Shown piece by piece: positions 1 through 9,463 of a DNA stretch of 64,000 nt. The notes beneath the pieces are model-generated. The model was given only the letters and a program-made list of their open reading frames with translations. It ran no database searches and was not told the origin of the DNA. Each line of letters begins with the position of its first letter. The stretch's first letter is position 1. The translations under genes were made by a program, and so were the position numbers. Source of the DNA: Solibacillus cecembensis (GTDB lineage Bacteria > Bacillota > Bacilli > Bacillales_A > Planococcaceae); NCBI RefSeq assembly GCF_001439635.1, contig NZ_LMBZ01000014.1, positions 63,467-127,466 on the forward strand, written 5' to 3'.

Positions 1-725
1 ATCATTTCTTTTGCAATGTCGGCGTCTCGAATACGCGACTCGGCATCTGTTAAATTTTCAGCTGTATTCATCGTAACGTTATAAGTATGCTCTAAACGAT
101 TTTGGTAAGCGCCAAGACGAGCTCGTTCCGTCGACGTTTGTTTGAGTGCTTTATCGAGTCCAGAAAGTGATTTTTCAGCATCTTCGCGTGTAGCAATCGA
201 TAAATCGTCCAAGCCGAGCGAATTGCTGCTAACTTCTCCAATATAGATATCGATGTTTTGCCCGCTATTTGCGCCAACCTGAAGCTTTAGAGGCTTGTCT
301 TTGTAGTCTCCGTTTAACAGTGTCCGCGTGTTGAATTCCGTGTCTTTAGAAATTCGTGTAATCTCTTTTTTTAACTCTTGAAACTCAATATCAATCAGTT
401 TACGATCGTCATCTGTCATCGTATCTGATGAAGCTTGCACCGATAATTCCCGCATCCGCTGAATGATTGAATGTGTTTCATTCAATGCTCCTTCAGCTGT
501 CTGAATCATAGAAATCCCATCTTGAATGTTTTTCCCCGCCATATTGAGTCCTCGAATTTGTGCCCGCATTTTTTCGGAGATGGCTAAGCCTGCCGGGTCA
601 TCCGCCGCACTATTTATTCGGTAACCAGTTGAAATTCTCAACAGGGCTTTGTTCATCGCATTGTAATTTCGATTATAGCTGTTATAAATAGTTAAACCAA
701 TCGCCGCCCAACTACCCATTCGCAT
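1..725 (-). CDS. flagellin, partial (C-terminus off the left edge)
   Basis: Flagellin, the exported subunit that polymerises into the flagellar filament. 241 complete codons are present from the ATG at 725, which follows GAGGTGAT. The flagellin N-domain is clear from about residue 30 (RISTGYRINSAADDPAGLAI, then EKMRAQIRGL) and continues through IQDGISMIQTAEGALNE. The C-domain is visible as ERARLGAYQNRLEHT and RIRDADIAKEM just before the edge, so only about 25-30 residues should be missing. That makes a short flagellin of about 270 residues with almost no variable middle. The first 20 residues (MRMGSWAAIGLTIYNSYNRN) match poorly to the usual MRINxNIAAxN start, so this is probably a minor or divergent flagellin rather than the main filament subunit (inference). 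Confidence 0.9.
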   Translation of the reverse strand, partial: MRMGSWAAIGLTIYNSYNRNYNAMNKALLRISTGYRINSAADDPAGLAISEKMRAQIRGLNMAGKNIQDGISMIQTAEGALNETHSIIQRMRELSVQASSDTMTDDDRKLIDIEFQELKKEITRISKDTEFNTRTLLNGDYKDKPLKLQVGANSGQNIDIYIGEVSSNSLGLDDLSIATREDAEKSLSGLDKALKQTSTERARLGAYQNRLEHTYNVTMNTAENLTDAESRIRDADIAKEM

Positions 726-759
726 ATTAATTATCACCTCACAAAGAAACTTTTAATAT

Positions 760-785
760 ATATCGACGAGTAATAAATTTTTTTG
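760..785 (-). promoter_or_regulatory. possible SigmaD (motility) promoter of the flagellin gene
   Basis: Read on the minus strand, CAAA (785-782) is followed after 14 bases by GTCGATAT (767-760), close to the SigmaD consensus TAAA-N15-GCCGATAA. It lies about 35 bases upstream of the flagellin start. Assigned from consensus only. Confidence 0.5.
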
Positions 786-864
786 AGCAATTATGGAAAT
801 AAAATAGAAATCATTTTCCATAAATTAGCACGTGATTGTATGAGAATGCTTACTTCGCAGGAAA

Positions 865-900
865 ATAAGAAAACGCCGCCTCCTATATAGAAGCGGCGCA
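865..900 (-). terminator. intrinsic terminator of the chromate transporter pair
   Basis: Minus-strand hairpin with arms CGCCGCTTC and GAGGCGGCG around a TATATA-rich loop (873-898), followed on the minus strand by TTTTCTTATTTT. It begins about 10 bases after the stop codon at 909. Confidence 0.75.
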
Positions 901-908
901 AATCAAAC

Positions 909-1436
909 TTAAAGGAACAGCCCACCAATAATAAGCCCAGTTAAGATAACAAAAGCAGGGTGAACTTTATATTTCTCCAATGCAAAATAGCCACCAACTA
1001 CTAATAACACCGTTGGAATGATGTTGTTTAGGTCATATGACGTTTTTAAAAAATCAAAAGTAAGTGTTAGTAATAGGACAGCAATTGCTGGTAAAACATA
1101 GCTCGATAATCGTTTCACACGAGTAGAATGTCGATATTTAAATAGTAGATTTAATAGAACAATCATCAAAATTAGTGAAGGAGCAATCGTCGCAAAGAGC
1201 GCAACAGCACTACCTGTAACACCTGCAACAGAATAACCAATATAGCCTGCTAGTTTAGTTGCAATGGGACCAGGTAAAGAATTCGCAAGTGCTATTAATT
1301 CACTAAATTCTGTATTAGTCATCCAGCCATACTTATCAACAACTTCAATTTCAATTAATGGGATAGCAGAAGGACCGCCACCATATCCAAGTATATTCGG
1401 AAAGAAAAATGCCAAAAATAAGTGGAAATACGTCAT
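909..1436 (-). CDS. short-chain chromate transporter (CHR family), second half-protein
   Basis: 175-residue membrane protein of the CHR family, which moves chromate or related anions. It carries the family motifs GYGGGPSAIPL (near residue 18) and NSLPGPIATKLAGYIGY (residues 52-68), followed by hydrophobic segments. At half the size of long ChrA proteins, it should work with the adjacent 183-residue paralogue, as the paired short CHR proteins of B. subtilis (YwrA/YwrB) do. Its start overlaps the upstream stop by four bases (ATGA), so the two are translationally coupled. The family call is secure; the substrate is inferred, and no chromate regulator is seen nearby. Confidence 0.85.
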   Translation of the reverse strand: MTYFHLFLAFFFPNILGYGGGPSAIPLIEIEVVDKYGWMTNTEFSELIALANSLPGPIATKLAGYIGYSVAGVTGSAVALFATIAPSLILMIVLLNLLFKYRHSTRVKRLSSYVLPAIAVLLLTLTFDFLKTSYDLNNIIPTVLLVVGGYFALEKYKVHPAFVILTGLIIGGLFL

Positions 1437-1984
1437 GAGGCATCAGCTCCTTTAACAGGTAATGCGAGTGCTAAAATAAGCAACACTGCAATGACAATCC
1501 CTGGGTGAATATTGAGTAGCGCGATTGCAATAAAACTCAAAATAAAAATTAATGTTGCAATCTTCAAGCCTAGTGAAGTTTTTGCTTTTTTCATAAAGTC
1601 CCAAGTAAGGGCACCCATCATGACTGCTACAATGGGAATAACACCATTCGTCATGCCGATTACAAATTTAGATTCGCTAAATTGTTTAAGTGAGCTTAGT
1701 AAAATAATCATAAGAACAACAGTAGGTAATACAGTTGCAAGTAACGCAGTAACAAGTCCGAGCCAGCCACCGACACGATAGCCAATATAGCCAGCCATTT
1801 TAGTAGCAACAGGTCCAGGTAGCGTGTTACCAATTGAAATGACATCTGAAAACTCTTCATCTGTCATCCATTTGTAATTCGTTACGACTTCTTTATGTAC
1901 GAGTGGAATCGTCGTTGGACCACCACCAAAGCCTAAAATGCCAGATCTGAAAAAAGCAATAAAGATTTGAAGTTGCATATTCAA
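1433..1984 (-). CDS. short-chain chromate transporter (CHR family), first half-protein
   Basis: 183-residue partner of the downstream CHR protein. It has the same motifs, GFGGGPTTIPL near residue 18 and NTLPGPVATKMAGYIGY near residues 53-69, and several hydrophobic helices. The two are homologous half-transporters that probably arose by duplication and form a heteromeric carrier. The start is taken as TTG at 1984, because GGAGGG sits seven bases upstream; an in-frame ATG at 1978 is too far from it. The pair forms a two-gene minus-strand unit ending at the hairpin near 873-898. Confidence 0.85.
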   Translation of the reverse strand: MNMQLQIFIAFFRSGILGFGGGPTTIPLVHKEVVTNYKWMTDEEFSDVISIGNTLPGPVATKMAGYIGYRVGGWLGLVTALLATVLPTVVLMIILLSSLKQFSESKFVIGMTNGVIPIVAVMMGALTWDFMKKAKTSLGLKIATLIFILSFIAIALLNIHPGIVIAVLLILALALPVKGADAS

Positions 1985-2043
1985 TGAACAACCCTCCCCA
2001 AAATTTTCGTGTATCTAAATATTCTGTAAATACCAATTTTATA

Positions 2044-2072
2044 GAAAAAAGCTACGAAATACAATCGTAGCT
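2044..2072 (-). terminator. intrinsic terminator after hmoB
   Basis: Perfect arms GCTACGA/TCGTAGC (2051-2057, 2065-2071); on the minus strand the stem is followed by TTTTTTCTA. It lies about 30 bases past the hmoB stop. Confidence 0.75.
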
Positions 2073-2100
2073 TTAAAAAAAGGTATGAAATTAGTTCGTG

Positions 2101-2607
2101 TTATTCTTTCGGTGGTGCACTATAAGTTGTCATATAAAAAGCGGTATCGAACATGGATTGAATAATCGACGCTTTTCCTTCTAAAATTGGAGCAATTGTT
2201 TCTTTATAATTTTGCCCATTTTTCCAAACATCAAATGACGCAGGTCCTACCCACTGGATGATGAGAAGGTACGTATCTTCTTTAATTGGTCGTAAAAAAC
2301 GATAGGCGATGACTGTACTATCATTTTTCAATGACACAATGGCATCCGAAACGGCGTTCTCAAAAACAGGACGCCCATCTGACAGAATCGGCATATTGTA
2401 AAAAGTAAAATACCCTTTTTGCTCGAATTGTCCCAACTCACCGAGCACCTCAAAATTGCGTGGTACTGCAAAAATTGATTTTTTAGGACTTTCGTGAAGA
2501 ACAACTGAATTTCCGTTGCCGTGTAATAAAATAAGCGGTTCTTTGTGATTTTTAGCGATTAATTTCTCCATAAAATCAGGTGTTCCAGATGTAATGTAAA
2601 AATTCAA
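2101..2607 (-). CDS. hmoB: heme-degrading monooxygenase HmoB-like (ABM fold)
   Basis: 168-residue protein matching the B. subtilis HmoB (YhgC) type by length, sequence feel and position: it is divergent from hemE, as yhgC is. These cytosolic enzymes open heme to release iron. The C-terminal half carries the antibiotic-biosynthesis-monooxygenase ferredoxin-like fold, with pieces such as LLIIQWVGPASFDVWKNGQ and YKETIAPI. The N-terminal part with PRNFEVLGELGQFEQKGYF and FYNMPILSDGRP is typical of the longer HmoB form. The start is TTG at 2607, with AGGAGG eight bases upstream. Placement beside hemEHY fits heme turnover next to heme synthesis. Catalytic residues were not assigned. Confidence 0.8.
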   Translation of the reverse strand: MNFYITSGTPDFMEKLIAKNHKEPLILLHGNGNSVVLHESPKKSIFAVPRNFEVLGELGQFEQKGYFTFYNMPILSDGRPVFENAVSDAIVSLKNDSTVIAYRFLRPIKEDTYLLIIQWVGPASFDVWKNGQNYKETIAPILEGKASIIQSMFDTAFYMTTYSAPPKE

Positions 2608-2695
2608 TATAACAACCTCCTCTTACTCTAATATTTCCATTTATATTGGAGTTCAACCTATTTGTCAAAAAGAGGGTGTTAGAAAGAACAATTTT

Positions 2696-2724
2696 ATGAC
2701 ATTTGTATGAGAAAACTATACAAT
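2696..2724 (+). promoter_or_regulatory. SigmaA-type promoter of hemEHY
   Basis: ATGACA (2696-2701), 17-base spacer, TACAAT (2719-2724), about 90 bases upstream of hemE. Consensus match only. Confidence 0.6.
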
Positions 2725-2813
2725 ACTAATGGAAAAGTTTATAGTCGATAATGGATATCATTGACGATATAGAATTAAATACATATTAGAATCTGAAGGG
2801 GTTGGGATGAATT

Positions 2814-3866
2814 ATGACAAAATTTAATGATACATTATTACGTGCTACTCGTGGGGAGGCAGTAGAACATACACCCGTTTGGTTTATGCGCCAAGCAGGA
2901 CGTTCACAGCCAGAGTACCGTGAAATTAAAGCGAAATATTCACTAGAAGAAATTACAATGCAACCGGAATTATGTGCATATGTAACACGTCTACCTGTAG
3001 AACAATATGATGTAGACGCAGCAATATTATATAAAGATATAGTAACACCATTACCTGGTATTGGTGTTGACGTGAAAATACAAGCGGGAATTGGCCCTGT
3101 TATCTCAAATCCAATTCGTACAGTTGCGGATGTTGAGAAGCTAGGTGAATTCAACGCAAAAGAACATACACCTTATGTTCTGGAAACGATTAAAATGCTG
3201 ACACAAGAACAGTTGAATGTACCGTTAATCGGTTTTGGTGGTGCACCATTTACATTAGCGAGCTATATGATTGAAGGCGGTCCAAGTCGTAACTATGCAA
3301 AAACGAAATCATTTATGGTATCTGAGCCAAAAGCTTGGTTTACATTAATGGATAAGTTAGCAGATATGATTATTGCGGATATTACAGCTCAAGTAGAAGC
3401 TGGCGCAAAAGCGATTCAGATTTTCGATTCATGGGTTGGAGCTTTAAATGTGGAAGACTACCGCATTTTCATTAAACCGATCATGACGCGTATTTTTGGT
3501 GAGCTTCGACAATTAAATGTTCCATTAATTCAATTCGGTGTAGGTGCATCTCATTTAGTAAATGAGTGGCATGATTTACCGATTGATGTTGTCGGTTTAG
3601 ATTGGCGATTACCAATTCGTGACGCAGAGGCGCGCGGCGTAACAAAAGCTGTACAAGGTAACTTAGACCCGACATTATTAATTTCAGATTGGAATGTTTT
3701 AGAAGCGCGTGCAAAAGCTATTGTGGATCAAGGATTAGCACATAAAGGCGGTCATATTTTCAACTTAGGTCATGGTGTATTCCCAGATGTAAGTCCGGCT
3801 GTACTAAAGCGCTTAACAACTTTTGTACATGAATATAGTCGCGAACAAATTGCGAAGCGCGGTTAA
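2814..3866 (+). CDS. hemE: uroporphyrinogen decarboxylase
   Basis: Decarboxylates the four acetate side chains of uroporphyrinogen III to give coproporphyrinogen III, in the cytosol. At 350 residues it is a normal length. The N-terminal signature [17 protein letters not shown] (residues 21-37) contains the substrate-binding arginine region, and [16 protein letters not shown] (near 142) and [10 protein letters not shown] near the C-terminus are also characteristic. It is the first gene of hemE-hemH-hemY, with the promoter at 2696-2724. The product feeds the coproporphyrin-dependent heme route used by Firmicutes. The start ATG at 2814 follows GGGGTTGGG. Confidence 0.97.
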   Translation: MTKFNDTLLRATRGEAVEHTPVWFMRQAGRSQPEYREIKAKYSLEEITMQPELCAYVTRLPVEQYDVDAAILYKDIVTPLPGIGVDVKIQAGIGPVISNPIRTVADVEKLGEFNAKEHTPYVLETIKMLTQEQLNVPLIGFGGAPFTLASYMIEGGPSRNYAKTKSFMVSEPKAWFTLMDKLADMIIADITAQVEAGAKAIQIFDSWVGALNVEDYRIFIKPIMTRIFGELRQLNVPLIQFGVGASHLVNEWHDLPIDVVGLDWRLPIRDAEARGVTKAVQGNLDPTLLISDWNVLEARAKAIVDQGLAHKGGHIFNLGHGVFPDVSPAVLKRLTTFVHEYSREQIAKRG

Positions 3867-3897
3867 ATAACTGATAACATTTTAGAGGTGAAAAGAC

Positions 3898-4842
3898 ATG
3901 AAACAAGTACGTGGATTATTAGTAATGGCATACGGTACGCCGTATAAAGAAGAAGATATTGAGCGTTATTATACACATATACGTCACGGTCGCAAACCGT
4001 CTCAAGAACATATTGATGATTTAGCAGCGCGCTATCGTGCCATTGGTGGAATTTCGCCACTTGCTAAAATGACTGTTGCACAAGCAGAAGCACTAGGAGC
4101 ACGTTTAAACGAAGTACAAAATGAAATTGAATATAAAGTATTTATTGGATTAAAACATATCGAGCCTTTCGTAGAAGATGCGGTACAAGCGATGGTAAAC
4201 GAGGGAATTACAGAGGCTGTTTCCATTGTTTTAGCACCTCATTTCTCGACGTTTTCAGTAAAATCATATAATGGGCGTGCACAAGAGGCTGCTGACAAAT
4301 TAGGTGGCACATTAAAAATTACTTCAGTGGAAGCTTGGTATGATGAGCCGAAATTTATCGAGTTTTGGAAGCAAGCCGTTAATGGTGAATTAGCTAAAAT
4401 GTCAGAAGAAGAACGTGCAAACTGTTGTTTAATCGTTTCGAATCACTCGTTGCCAGAAAAAATTAAATTAGCTGGTGATCCGTATGAACAACAACTAGTG
4501 GATACAGCTCGCCTAATCGAACAAGCTTCTGAAATTGAAAATGTTGTTGTTGGTTGGCAATCAGCAGGTCAAACGCCAGAGCCATGGTTAGGACCGGATG
4601 TACAAGATTTAACGAAAGAATTATTTGAACAAAAAGGATATAAAGCATTTATTTACACGCCAGTTGGTTTCGTAACAGAGCATTTAGAAGTTCTTTATGA
4701 TAACGATTTTGAGTGTAAGGTAGTTTGTGATGAAATTGGTGCGAGCTATTATCGTCCAACGATGCCTAATACACATCCGTTATTTATCGATGCGATGGTA
4801 GATGCAATCAATCAAAAATTAGCGATTTATAGTAGAGAGTGA
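3898..4842 (+). CDS. hemH: coproporphyrin III ferrochelatase
   Basis: Inserts Fe2+ into coproporphyrin III (the CpfC role in Gram-positive bacteria). 314 residues, close to the B. subtilis enzyme (310). SNHSLPEKI near residue 181 holds the metal-binding histidine, and [12 protein letters not shown] near residue 260 holds the conserved glutamate of the active site. [12 protein letters not shown] and [10 protein letters not shown] are family blocks. The start ATG follows AGAGGTG. The stop overlaps the start of hemY by one base (TGATG), so the two are translationally coupled. Confidence 0.96.
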   Translation: MKQVRGLLVMAYGTPYKEEDIERYYTHIRHGRKPSQEHIDDLAARYRAIGGISPLAKMTVAQAEALGARLNEVQNEIEYKVFIGLKHIEPFVEDAVQAMVNEGITEAVSIVLAPHFSTFSVKSYNGRAQEAADKLGGTLKITSVEAWYDEPKFIEFWKQAVNGELAKMSEEERANCCLIVSNHSLPEKIKLAGDPYEQQLVDTARLIEQASEIENVVVGWQSAGQTPEPWLGPDVQDLTKELFEQKGYKAFIYTPVGFVTEHLEVLYDNDFECKVVCDEIGASYYRPTMPNTHPLFIDAMVDAINQKLAIYSRE

Positions 4843-6263
4843 TGATGAAGGTGACAGAAAAAAGAAGAAAGGTTGTTATCGTTGGCGGTGGAATCACAGG
4901 CTTAACGACGGCATTCTATCTACAGCAAGAAGCGAAGGCGCAAAATTTACCTTTAGACGTAGTATTAAGTGAAGCGTCTTTACGTTTAGGAGGAAAAATC
5001 CATACAGTACGAAAAGATGGGTTTATTATCGAACGTGGCCCCGAATCGTTTTTTGATACAAGTAGAAGTGTCCGCGAGTTGGCACGTGAATTAAATATCG
5101 AACATGAAATGATTCAAAATAAAGATGGTCGAACATACATTGCCATTGGTAGCGAACTTCATCCCATCCCGGGTAATTTATTGCTCGGGGGGTCACCTGA
5201 TATTTCTGCGTTTATGACATCGAATGTACTTTCTTTAAGTGGTAAGATTCGTGCGGCAGGAGATTTATTTTTACCGAAACTTCGCCATGAAGCGGATGAG
5301 CCAATAAGTGAATTTTTCCAACGACGCTTTGGTAAGGAAGTCGTAGAAAATTTAGTAGAACCTGTGCTTGCAGGTACCTTTGCAGGAGACGTCGATCATA
5401 TAAGTATGCAATCAATGTTCCCGCAATTTTACCAGTTAGAGAAAGATTATCGTAGTTTACTTTTAGGTATGAAAAAGACGGGACGAGGTATTTATGCGTT
5501 AGACAGCGGACAAGGTGAAATACATTATGAATCATTTAATAATGGTCTTGAAACATTGGTGGAAGCCCTGGAACAAGAACTTGCTGACCAATCCATTTTA
5601 AAAGGAATTAAAGTAGATGCCATTGAAAAATTATCAGATGACACATATCAAGTTCATTTAAATAGCGGTGCACCGATTCGGGCAGATATGGTCGTTGTCA
5701 CAACCCCATTTAACGTAACGAAAAAAATATTTAGTGAATCAGAAGCGATGCAGCAAATTCCCCAAATGAATTATGCGACGATTGCAACGGTTACAATGGC
5801 ATTTAAAAAAGGACAAATGAGAAAGCATACAGATACGTTAAATTTCTTTGTTTCTCGCAATAGTGATTTTGCCATTACAACATGCACGTGGAATAATCGC
5901 AAGTGGGACAATGTAGCACCAGAAGGCCATGATTTATTGCGCGTTTATATTGGTCGTGTAGGGGACGAATCGATTGTAGAACTTTCGGACAGTGAGATCG
6001 AGAAAATTGTCCTGCAAGATTTGCGAAAGGCGTTTAGTTTAACGAGCTCACCTATTTTTACAGTTGTTGCACGTTGGAAAGAATCCATGCCGCAATATAC
6101 GATTGGTCATGAAGCACGTATGGAAAAAATGGACGAACAATTTCATAAGGATTATCCAAAAATTCATCTTGTAGGGAGTTCCTACAAAGGGATTAGCGTG
6201 CCGGATTGTGTGACGCAGGGGAAACAAGCGGCGGACAAAGTGATTGATGAACTTTTTGCGTGA
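4842..6263 (+). CDS. hemY: coproporphyrinogen III / protoporphyrinogen oxidase
   Basis: FAD-dependent oxidase that in Gram-positive bacteria oxidises coproporphyrinogen III to coproporphyrin III before iron insertion (CgoX). 473 residues. The N-terminal dinucleotide fold is VVIVGGGITGLTTAFYLQ (residues 9-26), followed by LRLGGKIHTV and ERGPESFFD, and near the C-terminus GISVPDCVTQGKQAADKV contacts FAD. The start is taken at ATG 4842, which overlaps the hemH stop; GTG 4839 and ATG 4845 are in frame and cannot be excluded. It is the last gene of the hem operon and is followed by a strong terminator. Confidence 0.95.
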   Translation: MMKVTEKRRKVVIVGGGITGLTTAFYLQQEAKAQNLPLDVVLSEASLRLGGKIHTVRKDGFIIERGPESFFDTSRSVRELARELNIEHEMIQNKDGRTYIAIGSELHPIPGNLLLGGSPDISAFMTSNVLSLSGKIRAAGDLFLPKLRHEADEPISEFFQRRFGKEVVENLVEPVLAGTFAGDVDHISMQSMFPQFYQLEKDYRSLLLGMKKTGRGIYALDSGQGEIHYESFNNGLETLVEALEQELADQSILKGIKVDAIEKLSDDTYQVHLNSGAPIRADMVVVTTPFNVTKKIFSESEAMQQIPQMNYATIATVTMAFKKGQMRKHTDTLNFFVSRNSDFAITTCTWNNRKWDNVAPEGHDLLRVYIGRVGDESIVELSDSEIEKIVLQDLRKAFSLTSSPIFTVVARWKESMPQYTIGHEARMEKMDEQFHKDYPKIHLVGSSYKGISVPDCVTQGKQAADKVIDELFA

Positions 6264-6286
6264 TTAGATATGATGTAATGGATATG

Positions 6287-6331
6287 AAAATGCTGTACTA
6301 AAGGACATACTCTTTTAGTACAGCATTTTTT
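6287..6331 (+). terminator. intrinsic terminator of hemEHY
   Basis: Arms of about 14 bases, AATGCTGTACTAAA/TTTAGTACAGCATT, with a short loop and a run of T. It closes the heme operon 25 bases after the hemY stop. Confidence 0.9.
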
Positions 6332-6425
6332 CATCGTGCATGTCTATTTTGTTCACAATTTTATCTCACGTCTTTCATGCAAATTTCACAATTATTTAGT
6401 ACGCTTAAAAGCGAGGTGACGAATA

Positions 6426-7379
6426 ATGAAACGAGCGCATTTCATGTTGTTTTCTCTATTCATCTTACTACTTACGGGTTGTTCTGATGACCGTTTTGAC
6501 CGTATTGATCCGCATCAATCATTCGTTGCATCGGTCAATACTTTAGAGCCATCTATTACATTTTTTGATCAATCAGCGAATGAAATTGCTTTATGGCCTT
6601 TGGAAAAAGCGTATACAGGTGCTGTTTTAGTCGGCAATGATGCCATTTTATTGTATGGTCATCAATTGGCAGAAGCTAGTTTATACGAGCTTTCGACTGG
6701 GAAGCATATGCAAACAATTAACACAGGCTTAGGTGTAACGAACGCGTATTTTGATGAACAGACTGAAAAGATATTTATTACGAATAGTAAAACGAATGAA
6801 CTTACGAGTTATACAATGAAAGGGAAATTGCAGCATACAGTAAAGCTTCATAATTATCCAATGTCGATGTTAGTAAGTGATGGCAAGCTATATGTCATTA
6901 ATTATAAAGACACGATTCTTTCGGTTATTTCTACTGAAACAATGGCGCTCTTAGATGAATGGGATATACCAACATCATCGCATGGATTGGTCATACCTAA
7001 TGGGCGAGACGAGTTATGGGTTGGTGGGCATGGTGAAGGTAGTAGCCCTAATCAAACAGTCGATATTTATGCGCGGTCAACAGGTGAAAAGTTAAAGGAA
7101 ATCCCAATGCCGCTGATGCCGGTTGGTTTCTCACAAAAGAATAATGAAATTGCTGTTGTTAGCCATGGGGGAAATATTTTATATGTGGTGAACGAGGATG
7201 GAACGATTAAGTGGCAGCTTGAAATTGGTGCGAACCCGTTTGCCGTAGCCCATTTTAAAGATACTCTCGTTGTAGCAGGCTATGACGATCATGCGATTTA
7301 TTTTATTAATAATAAAAGTATTGAAAAAAAGGCGCAGACAGGAAAAGGCCCATTTCACTTGCTTGTAAGGGAGGGGTAG
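6426..7379 (+). CDS. lipoprotein with YncE/YVTN-type beta-propeller
   Basis: 317 residues. A lipoprotein signal peptide ends in LLTGC (Cys19), so the protein is predicted to be anchored on the outer face of the membrane. The mature part consists of repeating beta-strand units typical of YVTN/YncE propellers, for example SVISTETMALLDEWDIPTSS, QTVDIYARSTGEKLKEI and KDTLVVAGYDDHAIYFI. It is three bases upstream of the response regulator gene, so it is probably the first gene of a four-gene unit with the two-component system and the YtkA-like lipoprotein. A role in extracytoplasmic sensing or metal and redox binding is inference. The start follows GCGAGGTGAC. Confidence 0.75.
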   Translation: MKRAHFMLFSLFILLLTGCSDDRFDRIDPHQSFVASVNTLEPSITFFDQSANEIALWPLEKAYTGAVLVGNDAILLYGHQLAEASLYELSTGKHMQTINTGLGVTNAYFDEQTEKIFITNSKTNELTSYTMKGKLQHTVKLHNYPMSMLVSDGKLYVINYKDTILSVISTETMALLDEWDIPTSSHGLVIPNGRDELWVGGHGEGSSPNQTVDIYARSTGEKLKEIPMPLMPVGFSQKNNEIAVVSHGGNILYVVNEDGTIKWQLEIGANPFAVAHFKDTLVVAGYDDHAIYFINNKSIEKKAQTGKGPFHLLVREG

Positions 7380-7382
7380 CAA

Positions 7383-8075
7383 ATGGCAACAATATTAATA
7401 GTAGATGATGAAGAAAATATGAGACAGCTTATTGACATTGTCCTATCGCCATCTGGTTACACGATAAAAATGGCTGCGAATGGGACTGAAGCTTATCACA
7501 TTTTAACACAGCAGCAGATTGATTTAGTGTTGCTTGATGTGATGATGCCAGGAGAGGATGGCTTTGCAGTATGTGAAGCGATTCAAGCCATATGCCAAGT
7601 TCCAGTAATATTTTTAACAGCACGTGATGCGAATGAAGATAAAGTAAAAGGGTTAACAATTGGCGGGGATGATTACATTGTCAAACCCTTTACATCAAAT
7701 GAATTAATGGCACGAATTCAAGCTGTATTACGAAGAACAGGCATTGTCACGCAGCATGTAGAAGCGACCTTCTTACAATGTGGTGTGATCAAAATGGATG
7801 AAATTGCTCGAAAAGTATTCATTGAAGAGGACATGGTAACGCTGACTTTAAAGGAATTTGAGCTGCTACATTTATTTATGCAAAACCCCAATTTTGTGTA
7901 TTCACGGGAACAACTTTTAGAACGAATATGGGAACTGAATTACGCGGGTGGTACCCGTACAGTAGATACCCATATAAAAACATTGCGTATTAAGTTAGGG
8001 AAAAAATCGAAAGCAGCAAGCGAGTATATTCAAACGGTGTGGGGAATTGGCTACCGCTTTGAAAAAACGACATGA
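7383..8075 (+). CDS. OmpR/PhoB-family response regulator
   Basis: 230-residue transcription factor. The receiver domain (1-118) has acidic pocket D8/D9, phospho-acceptor D52 (LVLLDVMMPGEDG) and the conserved lysine in DDYIVKPF. The C-terminal winged helix (about 130-228) has TLTLKEFELLHLFMQNP and RTVDTHIKTLRIKLG, then IQTVWGIGYRFE. It overlaps the kinase gene by four bases (ATGA), so the two form a cognate pair. The regulated genes are unknown; the flanking lipoproteins are the obvious candidates. Confidence 0.93.
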   Translation: MATILIVDDEENMRQLIDIVLSPSGYTIKMAANGTEAYHILTQQQIDLVLLDVMMPGEDGFAVCEAIQAICQVPVIFLTARDANEDKVKGLTIGGDDYIVKPFTSNELMARIQAVLRRTGIVTQHVEATFLQCGVIKMDEIARKVFIEEDMVTLTLKEFELLHLFMQNPNFVYSREQLLERIWELNYAGGTRTVDTHIKTLRIKLGKKSKAASEYIQTVWGIGYRFEKTT

Positions 8076-9463
8076 AAAAATTGTCCTCGAAAATCTGGTT
8101 GCTCATTGTTTTATTTTTAAGCGCGACGGTTGTATTCATGTACATATTTACAAACTTTCTTTATGAGCAACTTTATGTGGAAGATACGAAAGTGACGATG
8201 GTAGAAGTCGGTGAAAAGCTGCAAACGATGTATAAAGGTGGAAAAGTAACGGACGAACTAATTGGTGCGATTGATCATTATGCTGCCTATTCAAATATTC
8301 CTATTTTTGCGGTGAGAAACCCACGTGAGCTGAGTGCATGTGTGCCGTTTGATGTGGATTATGATGCATTAATTGGACCGGATGAGCGTCAGCAATTAAT
8401 TGCAGGAAATGCTGTTACAAAAATAGGTTATGAAACCCGCTTTGAACGCCAAATTATTTCTGTCATCTTGCCATTCACCGACCAAAATCGTTTGGAAGGA
8501 ATTATTTATTTATATTATCCATTAGCAAAAATGTCGGAATTGGCTAAAGAAGAAGTCGTTTTGCTTATTACGGGCGCGGTCATGTTTTTATTAGTAGCGG
8601 CATTTTTTGTATATCAAGGCATGCGGAAAATTTTAAATCCATTAGCGAATTTACAGCTGGCAGTGAATCACATGGCCAAGGGAGATTACGCCACAAGAGT
8701 TGAAGTGACATCCAAAGATGAAATCGGCACACTTACCACCGCCTTTAACCAGATGGCAAGATCCATTCAACGGGAAGATGAAGCGCAAAAGTCATTTCTT
8801 GCAACGGTATCCCATGAGCTGCGTACACCAATTAGCTATGTAAAGGGCTATAGTGAGGCCATTCAAAATGGCTATATAACTGATCAAAAACAAGATGAAG
8901 CGATTAGACTCATTGCACGGGAATCTGCCCGTATGGAACGATTAACGAATGAGTTGATGCAGCTTGCAAGAAAAGATGAAAAAATGCCAATTTCTGAATT
9001 CGAACCACTTGTATTAGCTGAAACAATACGGGATGCGGTGTCATTGTTACAAAATCAAGCATTAGCTAAACGTATCCAAATTGAACAAAGCCTTGAAGAA
9101 GAATTGATTGTCATGGGTGATGAAGAAAAAATTAAGCAAGTGTTTATAAATGTTATCGAAAATGCGATACGTTACTCTCAGGAAAACGCAGTTATTTTCA
9201 TTGACTCGAAAGAAATTGATAACGAGGCTGTCATTACGGTAACTGATAGTGGAATAGGTATACCTGCCGAAGACTTACCGCATATTACAGAACGTTTTTA
9301 CCGCGTTAATAAAGCACGTAGCAGGTCAGATGGGGGCAGTGGTTTAGGTTTATCCATTGTCGATCAAATCATTAAACAGCATGATGGTAAATTAAAAATT
9401 GAAAGCACAATAGAAAAAGGGACAGACGTAATGATTACGCTCCCAATAATGGAGGAATTATAA
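8072..9463 (+). CDS. sensor histidine kinase (PhoR/WalK-like architecture)
   Basis: 463-residue membrane kinase. It has a transmembrane helix at about 7-29, an extracellular sensor region of about 130 residues, a second helix at about 163-183, a HAMP domain with NHMAKGDYATRVEV and DEIGTLTTAFNQMA, a HisKA domain with SHELRTP (His248), and a HATPase domain with VIENAIRYS (N box), DSGIGIPAEDL and SGLGLSIVDQI. It should phosphorylate the upstream regulator. The sensor domain shows no motif that I recognise, so the stimulus is unknown. The stop overlaps the next start by one base (TAATG). Confidence 0.92.
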   Translation: MKKLSSKIWLLIVLFLSATVVFMYIFTNFLYEQLYVEDTKVTMVEVGEKLQTMYKGGKVTDELIGAIDHYAAYSNIPIFAVRNPRELSACVPFDVDYDALIGPDERQQLIAGNAVTKIGYETRFERQIISVILPFTDQNRLEGIIYLYYPLAKMSELAKEEVVLLITGAVMFLLVAAFFVYQGMRKILNPLANLQLAVNHMAKGDYATRVEVTSKDEIGTLTTAFNQMARSIQREDEAQKSFLATVSHELRTPISYVKGYSEAIQNGYITDQKQDEAIRLIARESARMERLTNELMQLARKDEKMPISEFEPLVLAETIRDAVSLLQNQALAKRIQIEQSLEEELIVMGDEEKIKQVFINVIENAIRYSQENAVIFIDSKEIDNEAVITVTDSGIGIPAEDLPHITERFYRVNKARSRSDGGSGLGLSIVDQIIKQHDGKLKIESTIEKGTDVMITLPIMEEL

